Source: Glycomyces artemisiae
GTDB taxonomy: Bacteria; Actinomycetota; Actinomycetes; Mycobacteriales; Micromonosporaceae
Reading direction: 5' to 3'
Length of the DNA: 64,000 nt
NCBI RefSeq assembly: GCF_003002955.1
Contig: NZ_PVTJ01000001.1
Location: 124,001-188,000, forward strand
Part shown: positions 43,751 to 52,928 of the stretch, one piece after another
Numbering within the stretch: the stretch's first letter is position 1
How the letters are laid out: every line of letters begins with the position of its first letter
The notes under the pieces: generated by a model
Seen by the model: only the letters and a program-made list of their open reading frames with translations
What the model was told of the DNA's origin: nothing
Database searches by the model: none
Translations under genes and position numbers: made by a program

Positions 43751-44161
43751 GTGCGTGAGAGAGGTCTGGAGACCGCGGTGCGGGTCGGCGGCGCGGTCGT
43801 CGCAGCGGCCGCGGCGGCCCTCGCCGCCCTGATCGAATCGTTCCTCGTCCCGACCTACTGGGACGGGATCGCCGTCCCGCTCGCCGGGGCGCTCGCGTTC
43901 GCCGGGAACTGGGCGCTCGCCGCGCTGGCGGTGTGGTGGACGGGGACGCGGTGGGGCGCGCTGCTCACGGCGCTCGCGTGGTTCGCAGTGGTCCTGACCG
44001 CCTCGATGCCGACGTCGGCGGGGTCGCTCGTCATCACCAGCGGCTTCAACGGCTACGCGCTGCTCCTGGCCGGTACCGCCGGGATCGCCGTCGCGCTGTG
44101 GCGGTATTTTCGTCCCAGACCGAGCAAAGCCCCCTCTGCCCCGAAGGAGTCCCGACCGTGA
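43751..44161 (+). CDS. Small four-helix membrane protein
   Basis: 136 aa, with four hydrophobic segments (VGGAVVAAAAAALAALI, IAVPLAGALAFAGNWALAALAVWW, LLTALAWFAVVLTASM, YALLLAGTAGIAVALW) and a basic Pro-rich tail. It resembles small conserved actinobacterial membrane proteins of unknown function. TAGGAT lies 7 nt before the GTG (leaderless). The stop overlaps the next start (GTGA). Confidence 0.7.
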   Translation: MRERGLETAVRVGGAVVAAAAAALAALIESFLVPTYWDGIAVPLAGALAFAGNWALAALAVWWTGTRWGALLTALAWFAVVLTASMPTSAGSLVITSGFNGYALLLAGTAGIAVALWRYFRPRPSKAPSAPKESRP

Positions 44162-44649
44162 CCCTCCTCAGCCGCCTCCTGATGCCGCACTGGCCGTCGA
44201 TCTACGGCTTCGCGCTGGGCCTGATCGCCGCGAACCTCGCGGGCCGGATCGCCTCGAACGTGTGGGGCGAGGGCACGGCGATCGGCGACCTCGTGGGCCT
44301 GTACACGTTCGGCGCGATGTCCGCCGTCGCGATCGCGGCGGGGATCTGGTGGGGCGTGCGGCGCCGCCGCCAGGAGATCACCGGTGAGCTGCTCGTGATC
44401 TTCCTGGTCGCGACCCTGTTCGCCGTCCTCGTCAACCCGCTGATCGCGCGCGTGGACTACCCGAACCTCCAGGGCGTGTTCTCGCAGATCCCGATCTACT
44501 TCGCACTGCTGGCCCTGTCGGGCTGGGTGGGGTTCCTCATCGTGATGGCCCTCGGCGTCGACCGCTACGGCCGCGAGCTGAAGGCCACGAAGATCGCGTT
44601 CGAGCGCAAGGCGAGCCCCTCGAAGAAGGCCGCCGCAGCTAAGGCATAA
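44158..44649 (+). CDS. Small membrane protein of unknown function
   Basis: 163 aa with about four membrane segments (IYGFALGLIAANLAGRI, LYTFGAMSAVAIAAGIWWGV, LLVIFLVATLFAVLVNPLI, YFALLALSGWVGFLIVMALGV) and a Lys/Ala-rich tail. GTG start set by GAAGGAG and coupled to the preceding gene. I do not recognise a family. Its last 11 nt overlap the convergent GNAT gene. Confidence 0.7.
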   Translation: MTLLSRLLMPHWPSIYGFALGLIAANLAGRIASNVWGEGTAIGDLVGLYTFGAMSAVAIAAGIWWGVRRRRQEITGELLVIFLVATLFAVLVNPLIARVDYPNLQGVFSQIPIYFALLALSGWVGFLIVMALGVDRYGRELKATKIAFERKASPSKKAAAAKA

Positions 44650-45553
44650 CGCGATACCCGTACCGGTAGCGCTCGGCGTACCCGAGCCGCTCGTACATCG
44701 CGATCGCCGGCGCGTTGTCAGCCTCCACCTGGAGGGCGGCGCGCGCCGCGTCCGCCTCCGCGCCCCACGCTTCGAGGGCGGCGAGGATCTCGGTGCCGAG
44801 GCCCCGGCGGCGGTACTCCGGGACCGTGCCGATGCTCGTCACCGCGAGGAGGTCCCCGGCGACGGCCCCGCGCCCGCGGGCCGCGAGCGCGCCGTCCCTC
44901 CAGATCTCGGCGTAGGCGCGGCCGAGCCCCGACCCGAAGACCCGCGGCGCCGTCGAGGCCGCGCCGCGGTCGGTCTGCGCGAGGAACGCCGCGCTCGGCG
45001 CGTCGGTGACCACCGCTTCGCCGTCGTAGCGGGTGTCCTTGAGCGCCTTGACCATCACGACGGTCTCCATCTCGTACGTCCAGCCGCGCGCGGCCAGCTC
45101 GTCGTCGAGGCGCCGCGTCACGGGCCCGGCCATGGAGAACTTCGGGACCAGGCCGCGCGCTTCGTACCAGTCGACGACCGCCGCGACGGCCGCGTCGACG
45201 CCGCCTTCGGGCGCGGTGAGCGCCAGGACCGAGTTCGCGCGGTTGGTGAACCCGCTGGCGGCCCGCAGCAGCCAGCCGCCGAGCGCGGCGGTCTCGGTCG
45301 CGGGCCACGTCTGGGCCAGGAGCCGCTCAGTGGCGACGATCTCCGAGAACGGGACGGGCTTCGGCGGCACGACCCGCGCGGCCACCACCGTGCCCGGGGA
45401 CACATCGACGTCGCCGGTCCTCGTGCGCACCCGCCAGACGTCCCCAGCGGCGACGAGTTCCCCGGTCACGTCCCTGTAGCGGCGCCCCGGCGCGGGGTCG
45501 GCGAGGCCGACCCGGACCACCACCCGGCGGCCGACGTGTTCCGGTCCCAACAT
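44639..45553 (-). CDS. GNAT-family N-acetyltransferase
   Basis: 304 aa. An N-terminal SH3-like barrel (VGRRVVVRVGLADPAPGRRYRD) is followed by a degenerate and then an intact GNAT domain; the acetyl-CoA loop is VPEYRRRGLGTEILAAL near residue 250, with VEADNAPAIAMYERLGY at the end. This tandem layout is common in Actinobacteria. Substrate unknown. Confidence 0.83.
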   Translation of the reverse strand: MLGPEHVGRRVVVRVGLADPAPGRRYRDVTGELVAAGDVWRVRTRTGDVDVSPGTVVAARVVPPKPVPFSEIVATERLLAQTWPATETAALGGWLLRAASGFTNRANSVLALTAPEGGVDAAVAAVVDWYEARGLVPKFSMAGPVTRRLDDELAARGWTYEMETVVMVKALKDTRYDGEAVVTDAPSAAFLAQTDRGAASTAPRVFGSGLGRAYAEIWRDGALAARGRGAVAGDLLAVTSIGTVPEYRRRGLGTEILAALEAWGAEADAARAALQVEADNAPAIAMYERLGYAERYRYGYRVMP

Positions 45554-45651
45554 CTGGGGGCACCCCTATCCTTGCGAGCCGCATGCCGAAATAAGCTTTA
45601 GGCTCATCACAGCGCAGTCCGCCCGACAGCGCCCCGTAGGAAGGACGACTC

Positions 45652-45972
45652 GTGACTTACGTTATCGCCGAGCCGTGTGTGGATGTCCTCGACAAGGCGT
45701 GCATCGAAGAGTGCCCGGTCGACTGCATCTACGAAGGCAACCGGATGCTCTACATCCACCCGGACGAGTGCGTCGACTGCGGTGCATGCGAGCCGGTGTG
45801 CCCGGTCGAGGCGATCTTCTACGAGGACGACGTCCCCGACGAGTGGGCGCCGTACACCAAGGCCAACGTCGACTTCTTCGACGACCTCGGCAGCCCCGGC
45901 GGGGCCTCCAAGGTCGGCAAGATCGACAACGACGACCCGTTCGTGGCCGGTCTTCCGCCGAAGGCGGAGTAG
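45652..45972 (+). CDS. fdxA: Seven-iron ferredoxin
   Basis: 106 aa ferredoxin with one 3Fe-4S and one 4Fe-4S site: [17 protein letters not shown] at the N-terminus and [15 protein letters not shown] in the middle. The C-terminal extension [15 protein letters not shown] is typical of actinobacterial FdxA. GTG start after AGGAAGGA. The stop overlaps the dapC start (TAGTG), a linkage seen also in Mycobacterium tuberculosis. Confidence 0.95.
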   Translation: MTYVIAEPCVDVLDKACIEECPVDCIYEGNRMLYIHPDECVDCGACEPVCPVEAIFYEDDVPDEWAPYTKANVDFFDDLGSPGGASKVGKIDNDDPFVAGLPPKAE

Positions 45973-47087
45973 TGGCGCTGCGCCGCCTCCACGGCGCGTC
46001 GCCCGCGCGGCGGCTGCCGCGCTTCCCGTGGGACCGGATGGCCCCGTACAAGGAGCGCGCGGCCGCGCACCCCGACGGCCTCGTCGACCTCACCGTCGGC
46101 GCGCCCGTCGACCCGGTGCCCGCCTCGATCCAGGCGGCGCTGCACGAGGCCGCCGCGATGCCCGGCTACCCCACGGTCGCCGGGCCCCCGGACCTCGCCG
46201 CCGCGATGCGCTCCTGGCTGCACCGCCACACCGGCGTCGCCGAGGACGTCGCGGTCCTCCCGACCGTGGGCTCGAAGGAGCTGGTCGCGAACCTGCCGTT
46301 CCAGCTCGGGATCGGCCCCGGCGAGACCGTCGCCTACCCGGAGATCGCCTACCCCACGTACGAGATCGGCGCGATCCTCGCGAAGGCCGACCCCGCGCCC
46401 GTCGCCGACCCGCGCGACGCCGCGGGCTCGCGCCTGCGCCTCGCGTGGATCAACTACCCGACGAACCCGACCGGCGAGACCGCCTCCGTCGAGCACCTGC
46501 GCGGCCTGGTCCGCTGGGCCCGCGACTCGGGGATCGTCATCGCCTCCGACGAGTGCTACCTGACGCTCGGCTGGGACGACGACCACCCGCCGGTGTCGAT
46601 CCTCGACCCGCGCGTCAACGACGGCGACCTCACCGGCCTGCTCGCCGCGCACTCGCTGTCGAAGCGCTCGAACCTCGCCGGGTACCGCTCGGCGTTCCTC
46701 GCCGGGGACCCCGCGCTCGTCGCCGACCTCCTGGAGATCCGCCGCCACGCGGGCTTCATGGTCCCGTGGGCCGTGCAGCGCGCCACGATCGCCGCCCTCC
46801 ACGACGAGGAGCACGCGATCGACCAGCGCGAGCGCTACCGGCGCCGCCGCGAGGTCCTGCGGGCCGCCGTCGAGTCCGCCGGGCTGCGCATCGACCACTC
46901 GGGCGCGGGCCTCTACCTGTGGGCCACCCGCGACGAGGACTGCTGGGACACCGTGGCCTGGCTCGCCGAGCGCGGCATCCTCGCCGCCGCGGGGGAGTTC
47001 TACGGCGCCAAGGGGAACCGCCACGTGCGGCTGTCGCTGACCGCGACCGACGAGGCGATCGCGGACGCCGCGCAGCGCCTCAAGTAG
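45972..47087 (+). CDS. dapC: Succinyldiaminopimelate transaminase
   Basis: PLP-dependent class I/II aminotransferase (371 aa) of lysine/diaminopimelate synthesis, feeding peptidoglycan. Conserved parts: LTVGAPVDPVP, the GSKELVANLP glycine-rich region, INYPTNPTGETA, DECYLTLGW and the PLP lysine in SLSKRSNLAGYRSAF; a RHVRLSLT near the end binds the carboxylate. GTG start overlapping the fdxA stop. Confidence 0.93.
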   Translation: MALRRLHGASPARRLPRFPWDRMAPYKERAAAHPDGLVDLTVGAPVDPVPASIQAALHEAAAMPGYPTVAGPPDLAAAMRSWLHRHTGVAEDVAVLPTVGSKELVANLPFQLGIGPGETVAYPEIAYPTYEIGAILAKADPAPVADPRDAAGSRLRLAWINYPTNPTGETASVEHLRGLVRWARDSGIVIASDECYLTLGWDDDHPPVSILDPRVNDGDLTGLLAAHSLSKRSNLAGYRSAFLAGDPALVADLLEIRRHAGFMVPWAVQRATIAALHDEEHAIDQRERYRRRREVLRAAVESAGLRIDHSGAGLYLWATRDEDCWDTVAWLAERGILAAAGEFYGAKGNRHVRLSLTATDEAIADAAQRLK

Positions 47088-47096
47088 TACATGGGA

Positions 47097-47132
47097 AAGG
47101 GGCCCGCAGCCGGTGTGCTGCGGGCCCCTTCG
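47097..47132 (+). terminator. Intrinsic terminator after dapC
   Basis: 14-bp stem AAGGGGCCCGCAGC / GCTGCGGGCCCCTT, 6-nt loop. It lies between convergent genes and may work both ways. Confidence 0.85.
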
Positions 47133-47143
47133 CGGTGCGTCCG

Positions 47144-47623
47144 TTAGTCCTTCGGAATCGCCGGGACGTCGACCGGCGGGTCGACCGGCAGGTCCGGCGC
47201 CGCGCCGGTCACCGTCGCGAGGATGTCCTGGCAGGTCTGCGCCAGCGCCCCGATGTCGGGGAGCGCGGGCGCGTCGCCGCCGCCGGGCACCGGAAGCGGC
47301 AGCGGCGGCAGCTGCTCGTACTCGTCCAGGCTCTCGGCCGGGATCGGCGCCCCGGCGTCGAGCGCGGCCTGAAGGTCCGTCAGGCACGTGGCGAGGTCGG
47401 TGAGCGCGGTCGGGTCCGGAACGGGCAGGTCGCCCGGCACCGGCAGGTCGCCCGCGCCCGGCAGCGGCGGAAGCTGCTCGCTGTTGACTGTCTCGACTCG
47501 GTCGGCGGGTGCCGCGGCCCCGACCGCCGGTGCGGCGGCGAGGACGGCGAACGGTACGGCGGCCCCGATGAGGATCGCGCGCCAGGTGTTCTTGCGTACT
47601 CCGTTGGACGTGGACTGTGCCAT
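47144..47623 (-). CDS. Small secreted Pro-rich protein with two cysteines
   Basis: 159 aa. Signal peptide (about 15-38, LIGAAVPFAVLAAAPAVGAAAPA), then Pro/Leu-rich repeats (LPPLPGAGDLPVPGDLPVPDP; LPPLPLPVPGGG) around two Cys (LATCLTDLQ and LAQTCQDIL) that could form a disulfide. No family recognised; probably surface-exposed. The 297 nt upstream up to the next gene hold no other feature I can support. Confidence 0.7.
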   Translation of the reverse strand: MAQSTSNGVRKNTWRAILIGAAVPFAVLAAAPAVGAAAPADRVETVNSEQLPPLPGAGDLPVPGDLPVPDPTALTDLATCLTDLQAALDAGAPIPAESLDEYEQLPPLPLPVPGGGDAPALPDIGALAQTCQDILATVTGAAPDLPVDPPVDVPAIPKD

Positions 47624-47920
47624 GAGGATTGCTCCTGTGGATCGTCGGCGCTCCCGGCTCAGGTGCGGTCCTGCCTATGACCGTCCGCTCGAACGGCCCG
47701 ACCGCCCCGTCGGCACCGGGATGCCTAACCTTCCGTAGGACTTTATGTACTCGACGTAATCCGCGCACCGGTTCGAGGGAATCCGCCGGGCAAATACCGA
47801 CATCCTGCCCGACCGGGAGGCCCTGAGCAGGGCGATCACCGCGAAATCAGTTCGTCCGAAAGCCGACAGTTCCGAACGAGGCGATTGGCGGGCGTCGGAC
47901 CCTTCGGCCACACTGGTCGG

Positions 47921-50902
47921 GTGACTGACTCGCTGCTCATCGGACGCGACCATCCCGCCTCCGCCCTGCGCGCGGCCGTCGACCGCACCGCGGCCAGCCA
48001 CGGCGGACTCGTCCTCGTCGTCGGCGAGGCCGGCATCGGCAAGACCGCACTGGTCACCGCGGCCGCCGCGGGACGCCGCGACGAGCTCCTCGTCGCCTTC
48101 GCGACCTCCTGGGAGTCCGAGGCCGTCCCCGACAACTGGCTGTGGCTCCAGGTCCTGCGCTCGATCCGCGGCCAGTTCGGCGAGGACGCCTGGCGGTCGC
48201 TGCGGCCCGCCCCCGCGATCGACGTGTTCCTCGGCGAGGGCGACGGCGCCCGGCCCGTCGACTTCGAACTCCACGACGCCGTCACCCAGCTGCTCATCTC
48301 CGCCTCCCGGCTCCGCCCGCTCCTCATCGTCCTCGACGACCTGCACTTCTCCGACGCCGCGAGCCTCGAACTGCTCAAGTTCGCCTGCCAGCACACGTTC
48401 TTCGAGCGCATCCTGTTCGTCGGCACCTACCGCGACTCCGAGATCGACCCCGGCCACCGCCTCCGCGGCCGCATGCTCCAGCTCGTCTCCAAGGCCGCCA
48501 TGGTCGGCCTCGACGGCCTGGGCGACGACGGCGTCGCCGCTCTCGTCGAGGCCACCGTCGGCGCCGCCCCCGACCCCGACACCGTCGCCGAGATCACCCG
48601 CCGCACCGGCGGCAACCCGTTCTTCGTCGAGCAGACCGCACTCCTGTGGGCCTCCGGGCAGCCCGTCGACGCCACCAGCGCCGGCATGCGCGACGCCCTG
48701 CGCCGCCGCATCGACCAGCTCCCCGAGCCGATCCTGAAGATGCTCGTCCTCGCCTCGGTCGGCGGCCGCGAGTTCCACGCCCGCATCATGTCCCAGGCCT
48801 CCGGCATCGACCTCCAGCGCATCGAGGGCGCGCTCGACACCGCCGCCCAGACCCGCTTGGTGCGCCGCGAACGGGACCGGTACGTGTTCGTCCACGACCT
48901 CGTCCGCGAGACCCTCTACAACACGATGGAGCCCGACGAGGCCGCCCACCACCACGGCTGCGTCGTGCGCGCCCTCGTCGCCGACGAGTCCCTCCAGAAG
49001 CACATGCTCATCACCGAGATCGCCCACCACGCCTGGCTCGCCGGAGACGACCTCGACCCTGAGATCGCCGTCGACCTCATCGCCCGCGCGGGCGCGAAGG
49101 CCAACGCCTGCATGAGCATCGGCGGCGCCGAGAAGTTCTTCCGCCGCGCCGTGGAGCGCTGCACGCCCGCCATGGCCCGCAAGCGGGTCCTGCTGCGGAT
49201 CCAGCTCGCCGACGCCGTGTGGTGGCTCCGGCGCGAGGACGAGGCCCGCGGCGTCTACGCGCTCGCCCTCCAGGAGGCCGAGGACCTCGGCGACCCGATG
49301 CTCCTCACCCGCGCCGCCATGGGCGCGCCCCAAGCCGAGCGCCTGCCTGAACTGATGCGGCTGAAGACCCTCGCCTACGAGGGCCTCGCGGGCGGGCCGC
49401 CCGAGCCGGGCCTCGACCACGAGGCGCTGACCCGGCAGCTGCTGTACCGCTTCATGCTCGCCGCCCGCGAGTCCGGCGACGAGGAGGACATCTCCTTCGG
49501 CCTGTGGGCCTCGCACGCCGCCAACTGGGGTCCCGGCACCGCCGCGCAGCGCCAGGAGATCGTCGAGGAGCTCGCCGAGATCACCCGCCGCACCGGCGAC
49601 GAGGAGATGCGGCTGCTGTCCTCCTCGCTGCGGTGGGTCGTGCTCCTGGAGCAGGGCGACCCGGCGTTCCTCGCGCAGCTCGCCGAGTTCCGCGCCCTCG
49701 CCGACGCGGCCGAGACCGACCACTGGCGCGGCGGCTCCAGCGTCGACCAGGCCATCATCGACATGTTCCAGGGCCGCTTCGACGCCGCGCAGGCCCGCAT
49801 CGACGAGGCCGCCGCGCTCATGGACGGCGAACGCCCCCACCTCGACCTCGTCGACCACCTCCGCTGGGAGCTCCAGCTCGCGCGCGGCGAGGCCCCCGAC
49901 GTCTCCGACGTGCACCGGTCGCATTTCGGCGGCCAGTACGCCGACCTGCTCTCCGGGATCAGCGCCCTGCGCCGCGGCGAGATCGGCCGGGCCCGCGGCC
50001 TCCGCGACCGCCTGGCCGCCGCCGACGGCCAGTACGGCTCGTGGGAGTCGCTGATGCTGCGCTTCGAGGCCGAACTCGCGGCCGCCGACGGCGACGCCGA
50101 TCTCGCCCGCGGCGTCTACGACCGGCTCGCGCCCTACCCGGACGAGTGGCTGGTCGCCATGTGGGGCACCAGTATCGCCGGTCCCGTCAGCTACTGGCTC
50201 GGCGTGCTCGCCGTCGTCCTCGACGAGCCCGAGCGCGCCGCCGCCCACTTCAAGACCGCCGCGGCCCAGGCCGACCTGCTCGACGCTGCGCCGTGGTCGG
50301 CCCTCGCCCGCGCCGGGCTCGCCTGCCGGGCGGCCCCGGCCGCGCCCGCCCCCGACGCCGGCAGCGTCTTCCGCCGCGAGGGCGCCACCTGGACCCTCGC
50401 CTACGCCGGGTCCGTCCTCCACCTGCCCCACGCGAAGGGCCTCGCGGACCTCCGCGAACTCCTCTCCCACCCGAACGAGGAGACCGCCGCGACCGACCTG
50501 CTCGACCCGTCCGAGGCCGTCAGCGCCGACGCCCGCCTCGGCGGCGACGACCTCCTCGACCCCGAGGCCCGCGCCCGCTTCCGCGAGCACCTCGAAACGC
50601 TCGACGAGCAGATCGACACCGCCGCCGCGATCGGCGACGACGCCCGCGCCGCCGCCCTCGACGCCGAACGCCAGGCCCTCATCGAGCACCTCAAGGCCGC
50701 CACCGGCCTCGCCGGCCGGTCCCGGCGCCTCGGCGACAACCACGAGCGGGCCCGCAAGACCGTCACCAACCGGATCCGCAACACCCTCAAGAAGATCGAG
50801 GACGGCCACCCCGCCCTCGGCGAGCACCTGCGCGCGGCCGTCACCACCGGCTCCTCCTGCGCCTACCGCCCCGGCCCCGACGCTCCCGAGTGGACCTTGT
50901 GA
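47921..50902 (+). CDS. Large STAND-type AAA ATPase, probable regulator
   Basis: 993 aa. The N-terminus is a LuxR/MalT-like AAA module with Walker A GEAGIGKT at 35-42 and Walker B LLIVLDDLHFSDAASL near 140-150. A long helical region of TPR-like repeats fills about 350-870. There is no LuxR HTH at the end; instead the last 60 residues (HERARKTVTNRIRNTLKKIE, HPALGEHLRAAVTTG) form a conserved C-terminal module found on many actinobacterial AAA/TPR proteins. Role unknown; perhaps a signal-sensing regulator. GTG start with CACACT 6 nt ahead. Confidence 0.75.
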   Translation: MTDSLLIGRDHPASALRAAVDRTAASHGGLVLVVGEAGIGKTALVTAAAAGRRDELLVAFATSWESEAVPDNWLWLQVLRSIRGQFGEDAWRSLRPAPAIDVFLGEGDGARPVDFELHDAVTQLLISASRLRPLLIVLDDLHFSDAASLELLKFACQHTFFERILFVGTYRDSEIDPGHRLRGRMLQLVSKAAMVGLDGLGDDGVAALVEATVGAAPDPDTVAEITRRTGGNPFFVEQTALLWASGQPVDATSAGMRDALRRRIDQLPEPILKMLVLASVGGREFHARIMSQASGIDLQRIEGALDTAAQTRLVRRERDRYVFVHDLVRETLYNTMEPDEAAHHHGCVVRALVADESLQKHMLITEIAHHAWLAGDDLDPEIAVDLIARAGAKANACMSIGGAEKFFRRAVERCTPAMARKRVLLRIQLADAVWWLRREDEARGVYALALQEAEDLGDPMLLTRAAMGAPQAERLPELMRLKTLAYEGLAGGPPEPGLDHEALTRQLLYRFMLAARESGDEEDISFGLWASHAANWGPGTAAQRQEIVEELAEITRRTGDEEMRLLSSSLRWVVLLEQGDPAFLAQLAEFRALADAAETDHWRGGSSVDQAIIDMFQGRFDAAQARIDEAAALMDGERPHLDLVDHLRWELQLARGEAPDVSDVHRSHFGGQYADLLSGISALRRGEIGRARGLRDRLAAADGQYGSWESLMLRFEAELAAADGDADLARGVYDRLAPYPDEWLVAMWGTSIAGPVSYWLGVLAVVLDEPERAAAHFKTAAAQADLLDAAPWSALARAGLACRAAPAAPAPDAGSVFRREGATWTLAYAGSVLHLPHAKGLADLRELLSHPNEETAATDLLDPSEAVSADARLGGDDLLDPEARARFREHLETLDEQIDTAAAIGDDARAAALDAERQALIEHLKAATGLAGRSRRLGDNHERARKTVTNRIRNTLKKIEDGHPALGEHLRAAVTTGSSCAYRPGPDAPEWTL

Positions 50903-50908
50903 TGCGAA

Positions 50909-50940
50909 GGGGCCGGGAGGGTCGAGACCCTCCCGGCCCC
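50909..50940. terminator. Hairpin between convergent STAND ATPase and drrB genes
   Basis: 15-bp perfect inverted repeat GGGGCCGGGAGGGTC and its complement with a minimal loop. No T tract, but the position suggests bidirectional termination. Confidence 0.7.
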
Positions 50941-50963
50941 GCCGGGTGTTATTCAATGAAGCG

Positions 50964-51821
50964 TCACTTGCGGTTGTAGGCCCGGAGCGTCAGGAACCCG
51001 AACACCGCGATGAACCCGGCCGACCAGATCAGCGTCGTCGCGACCGCCCCCGACGGCGACGTGCCGTCGAACAGGCCCCGCACCCCGTCCACGAGCTGCG
51101 AGATCGGCGTGTTCTCCACGACCGGCCGGAGCCAGCCGGGCATCGTCGCCGGGTCGACCATGATGTTCGACAGGAACGTCAGCGGGAACATGATCGACAT
51201 CGAGATCGACATGACGGTCTTCTCCGACCGCGTGATCAGCCCCAGCCACGTCCACACCCACGAGAACGCGAAGCAGAACACCAGCAGCAGCACCACGCCC
51301 AGCAGCACGCCCGCCGCGCCGCCCGCGGGCCGGTAGCCCATGATCATCCCGGTGCCGAACATGATCGCGCCCGCCGCGGCGTACCGGAACATGTCCGCCA
51401 GCAGGTACCCGACCATCGGCGCGGCCCGCCAGATCGGCAGCGTCCGGAACCGGTCCGACACGCCCTTGTTGATGTCGATGTTCACCGACATGCCCGTGTA
51501 GATCGTCGTCATCACGATGCTCATGACCATGATGCCCGGCAGCAGGAATTGCAGGTAGTCGCCGGTGCCGCCCGCGATGGCGCCGCCGAACAGGTACGTG
51601 AACATCAGCAGCATGATGATCGGGAACACCAGGATGTCGCCCAGCTGCTCCGGCACGTGCTTGATCTTCAGCATCGAGCGCCACGCGAACGCCCGCGCCG
51701 ACGCGAACGCGCTCGGCGGGGCCGGCCGCTCGCCCTGGTTGAGCAGTCTGCGCAGCCGCTCCTTCTCTACCGGTGCCGGCGCGTCCTGGTCGGTGCTCGT
51801 CTTCGTCTCGGTGAAAGCCAT
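50964..51821 (-). CDS. ABC-2 type export permease, DrrB-like
   Basis: 285 aa. A cytoplasmic leader is followed by six membrane helices (LVFPIIMLLMFTYLFGGAIAG, LLPGIMVMSIVMTTIYTGM, ..., FIAVFGFLTLRAY) and the ABC-2 motif VENTPISQLVDGVRGLF. It pairs with the upstream ATPase as a DrrAB-type multidrug or lipid exporter. ATG chosen after AGAGGA about 10 nt upstream; 36 nt downstream of drrA. Confidence 0.9.
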   Translation of the reverse strand: MAFTETKTSTDQDAPAPVEKERLRRLLNQGERPAPPSAFASARAFAWRSMLKIKHVPEQLGDILVFPIIMLLMFTYLFGGAIAGGTGDYLQFLLPGIMVMSIVMTTIYTGMSVNIDINKGVSDRFRTLPIWRAAPMVGYLLADMFRYAAAGAIMFGTGMIMGYRPAGGAAGVLLGVVLLLVFCFAFSWVWTWLGLITRSEKTVMSISMSIMFPLTFLSNIMVDPATMPGWLRPVVENTPISQLVDGVRGLFDGTSPSGAVATTLIWSAGFIAVFGFLTLRAYNRK

Positions 51822-51857
51822 GATCGGTTCGTCCTCTGTCTCTCTCAAGTGGGCTGT

Positions 51858-52814
51858 CTAGGCGCCGACGCGCTCGGTGAGGGCGAGGAAGACCTCGTCC
51901 AGGCTCGGCTGGCCGAGCGAGAAGTCGTCGACGAGGATGCCGGCCTTCGCCAGCTCGCTCAGCGCGTGCGCGCCCTGCACGGCGTTGTCCTGCCCGGGCA
52001 GCAGCCGCGCGATGAGCGCCACCGGGTCGTCGTCGAGCTCGACCTCCGCCCGGAGCGCGTCGGCGAGGACGGTCCTGGCGTGCTCGCGCTGGTCGGTGTG
52101 GTGCAGGCGCAGCTTGATCGAGCCCGCGCCCACCGAGGACTTCAGCTGCCCCGGCGTGCCCTCGGCGATGACCTTCCCGGTGTCGATGACCGCGATGCGG
52201 CTCGCCAGCTGGTCGGCCTCCTCCAGGTACTGGGTCGTCAGCAGCACCGTGGTGCCCTCGCCGACGATGGTCCGCACGACCTCCCACACCTGGTTGCGGC
52301 TGCGCGGGTCCAGGCCCGTCGTCGGCTCGTCCAGGAACAGGAGCTTCGGCGTGATGATGATCGACGCGGCGATGTCCAGGCGCCGCCGCATCCCGCCCGA
52401 GTACGCCTTCACCTGCTTGCCCGCCGCGTGCGAGAGCCCGAACGCCTCCAGCAGGTCCCCGGCGCGCGATCGCGCCGCGGGCTTCCCGAACCCGTACAGC
52501 CGCGACAGCAGCACCAGGTTCTCCACGCCCGTCAGGTCCTCGTCCAGCGACGCGTACTGCCCCGTCAGGCTCACCTGCGTGCGCACCGCCGACGGGTCCG
52601 CCGTGATGTCGTGCCCGAACACCTCGGCCCGGCCCGCGTCCGGACGCAGCAGCGTCGCCAGCATCCGCACCGTCGTCGTCTTCCCCGCCCCGTTCGGCCC
52701 GAGCACCCCGTACACGGTCCCGGCCGGGACCTCCAGGTCCACGCCGTCGACGGCCTTGATCTCCTTGAAGTGCTTGACGAGCCCTTCGGCCCGGATCGCG
52801 GTCTCGCTTGCCAT
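51858..52814 (-). CDS. ABC exporter ATPase, DrrA-like
   Basis: 318 aa ATPase of the daunorubicin-resistance family. Walker [10 protein letters not shown] (about 36-44), Q-loop [15 protein letters not shown], signature [12 protein letters not shown], Walker [14 protein letters not shown], and the DrrA-type C-terminal domain ending [17 protein letters not shown]. It powers the DrrB-like permease. AGGAGG precedes the ATG, and a palindrome lies directly upstream. Confidence 0.93.
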   Translation of the reverse strand: MASETAIRAEGLVKHFKEIKAVDGVDLEVPAGTVYGVLGPNGAGKTTTVRMLATLLRPDAGRAEVFGHDITADPSAVRTQVSLTGQYASLDEDLTGVENLVLLSRLYGFGKPAARSRAGDLLEAFGLSHAAGKQVKAYSGGMRRRLDIAASIIITPKLLFLDEPTTGLDPRSRNQVWEVVRTIVGEGTTVLLTTQYLEEADQLASRIAVIDTGKVIAEGTPGQLKSSVGAGSIKLRLHHTDQREHARTVLADALRAEVELDDDPVALIARLLPGQDNAVQGAHALSELAKAGILVDDFSLGQPSLDEVFLALTERVGA

Positions 52815-52825
52815 GTCGGCCTCCT

Positions 52826-52847
52826 GAGTGAATTACTGCCTTCACTC
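52826..52847 (-). promoter_or_regulatory. Palindromic operator upstream of the drrAB-like operon
   Basis: GAGTGAA-N8-TTCACTC, a perfect 7-bp inverted repeat in a 22-bp site, ends a few bases before the ribosome-binding site of the ATPase gene. TetR-family repressors often bind such sites, but no TetR gene is nearby. Confidence 0.65.
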
Positions 52848-52881
52848 CGGAGGCGCTACACGCCCGCGAGAAGCCGCGAGG

Positions 52882-52910
52882 CCCCGCTACATGGCGTGTA
52901 GCGGGGCCCC
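52882..52910 (-). terminator. Hairpin after the P-type ATPase gene
   Basis: GGCCCCGCTACA / TGTAGCGGGGCC stem with a 5-nt loop, downstream of the minus-strand ATPase stop. No T tract. Confidence 0.65.
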
Positions 52911-52928
52911 AGAGACGCGTAGCGGCGG

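Noticed and set aside
47675-50956. Open frame of over 1000 codons opposite the STAND ATPase
   Set aside because: It mirrors the plus-strand protein with a Gly/Val/Ala-biased, motif-free translation; the plus strand has Walker motifs.
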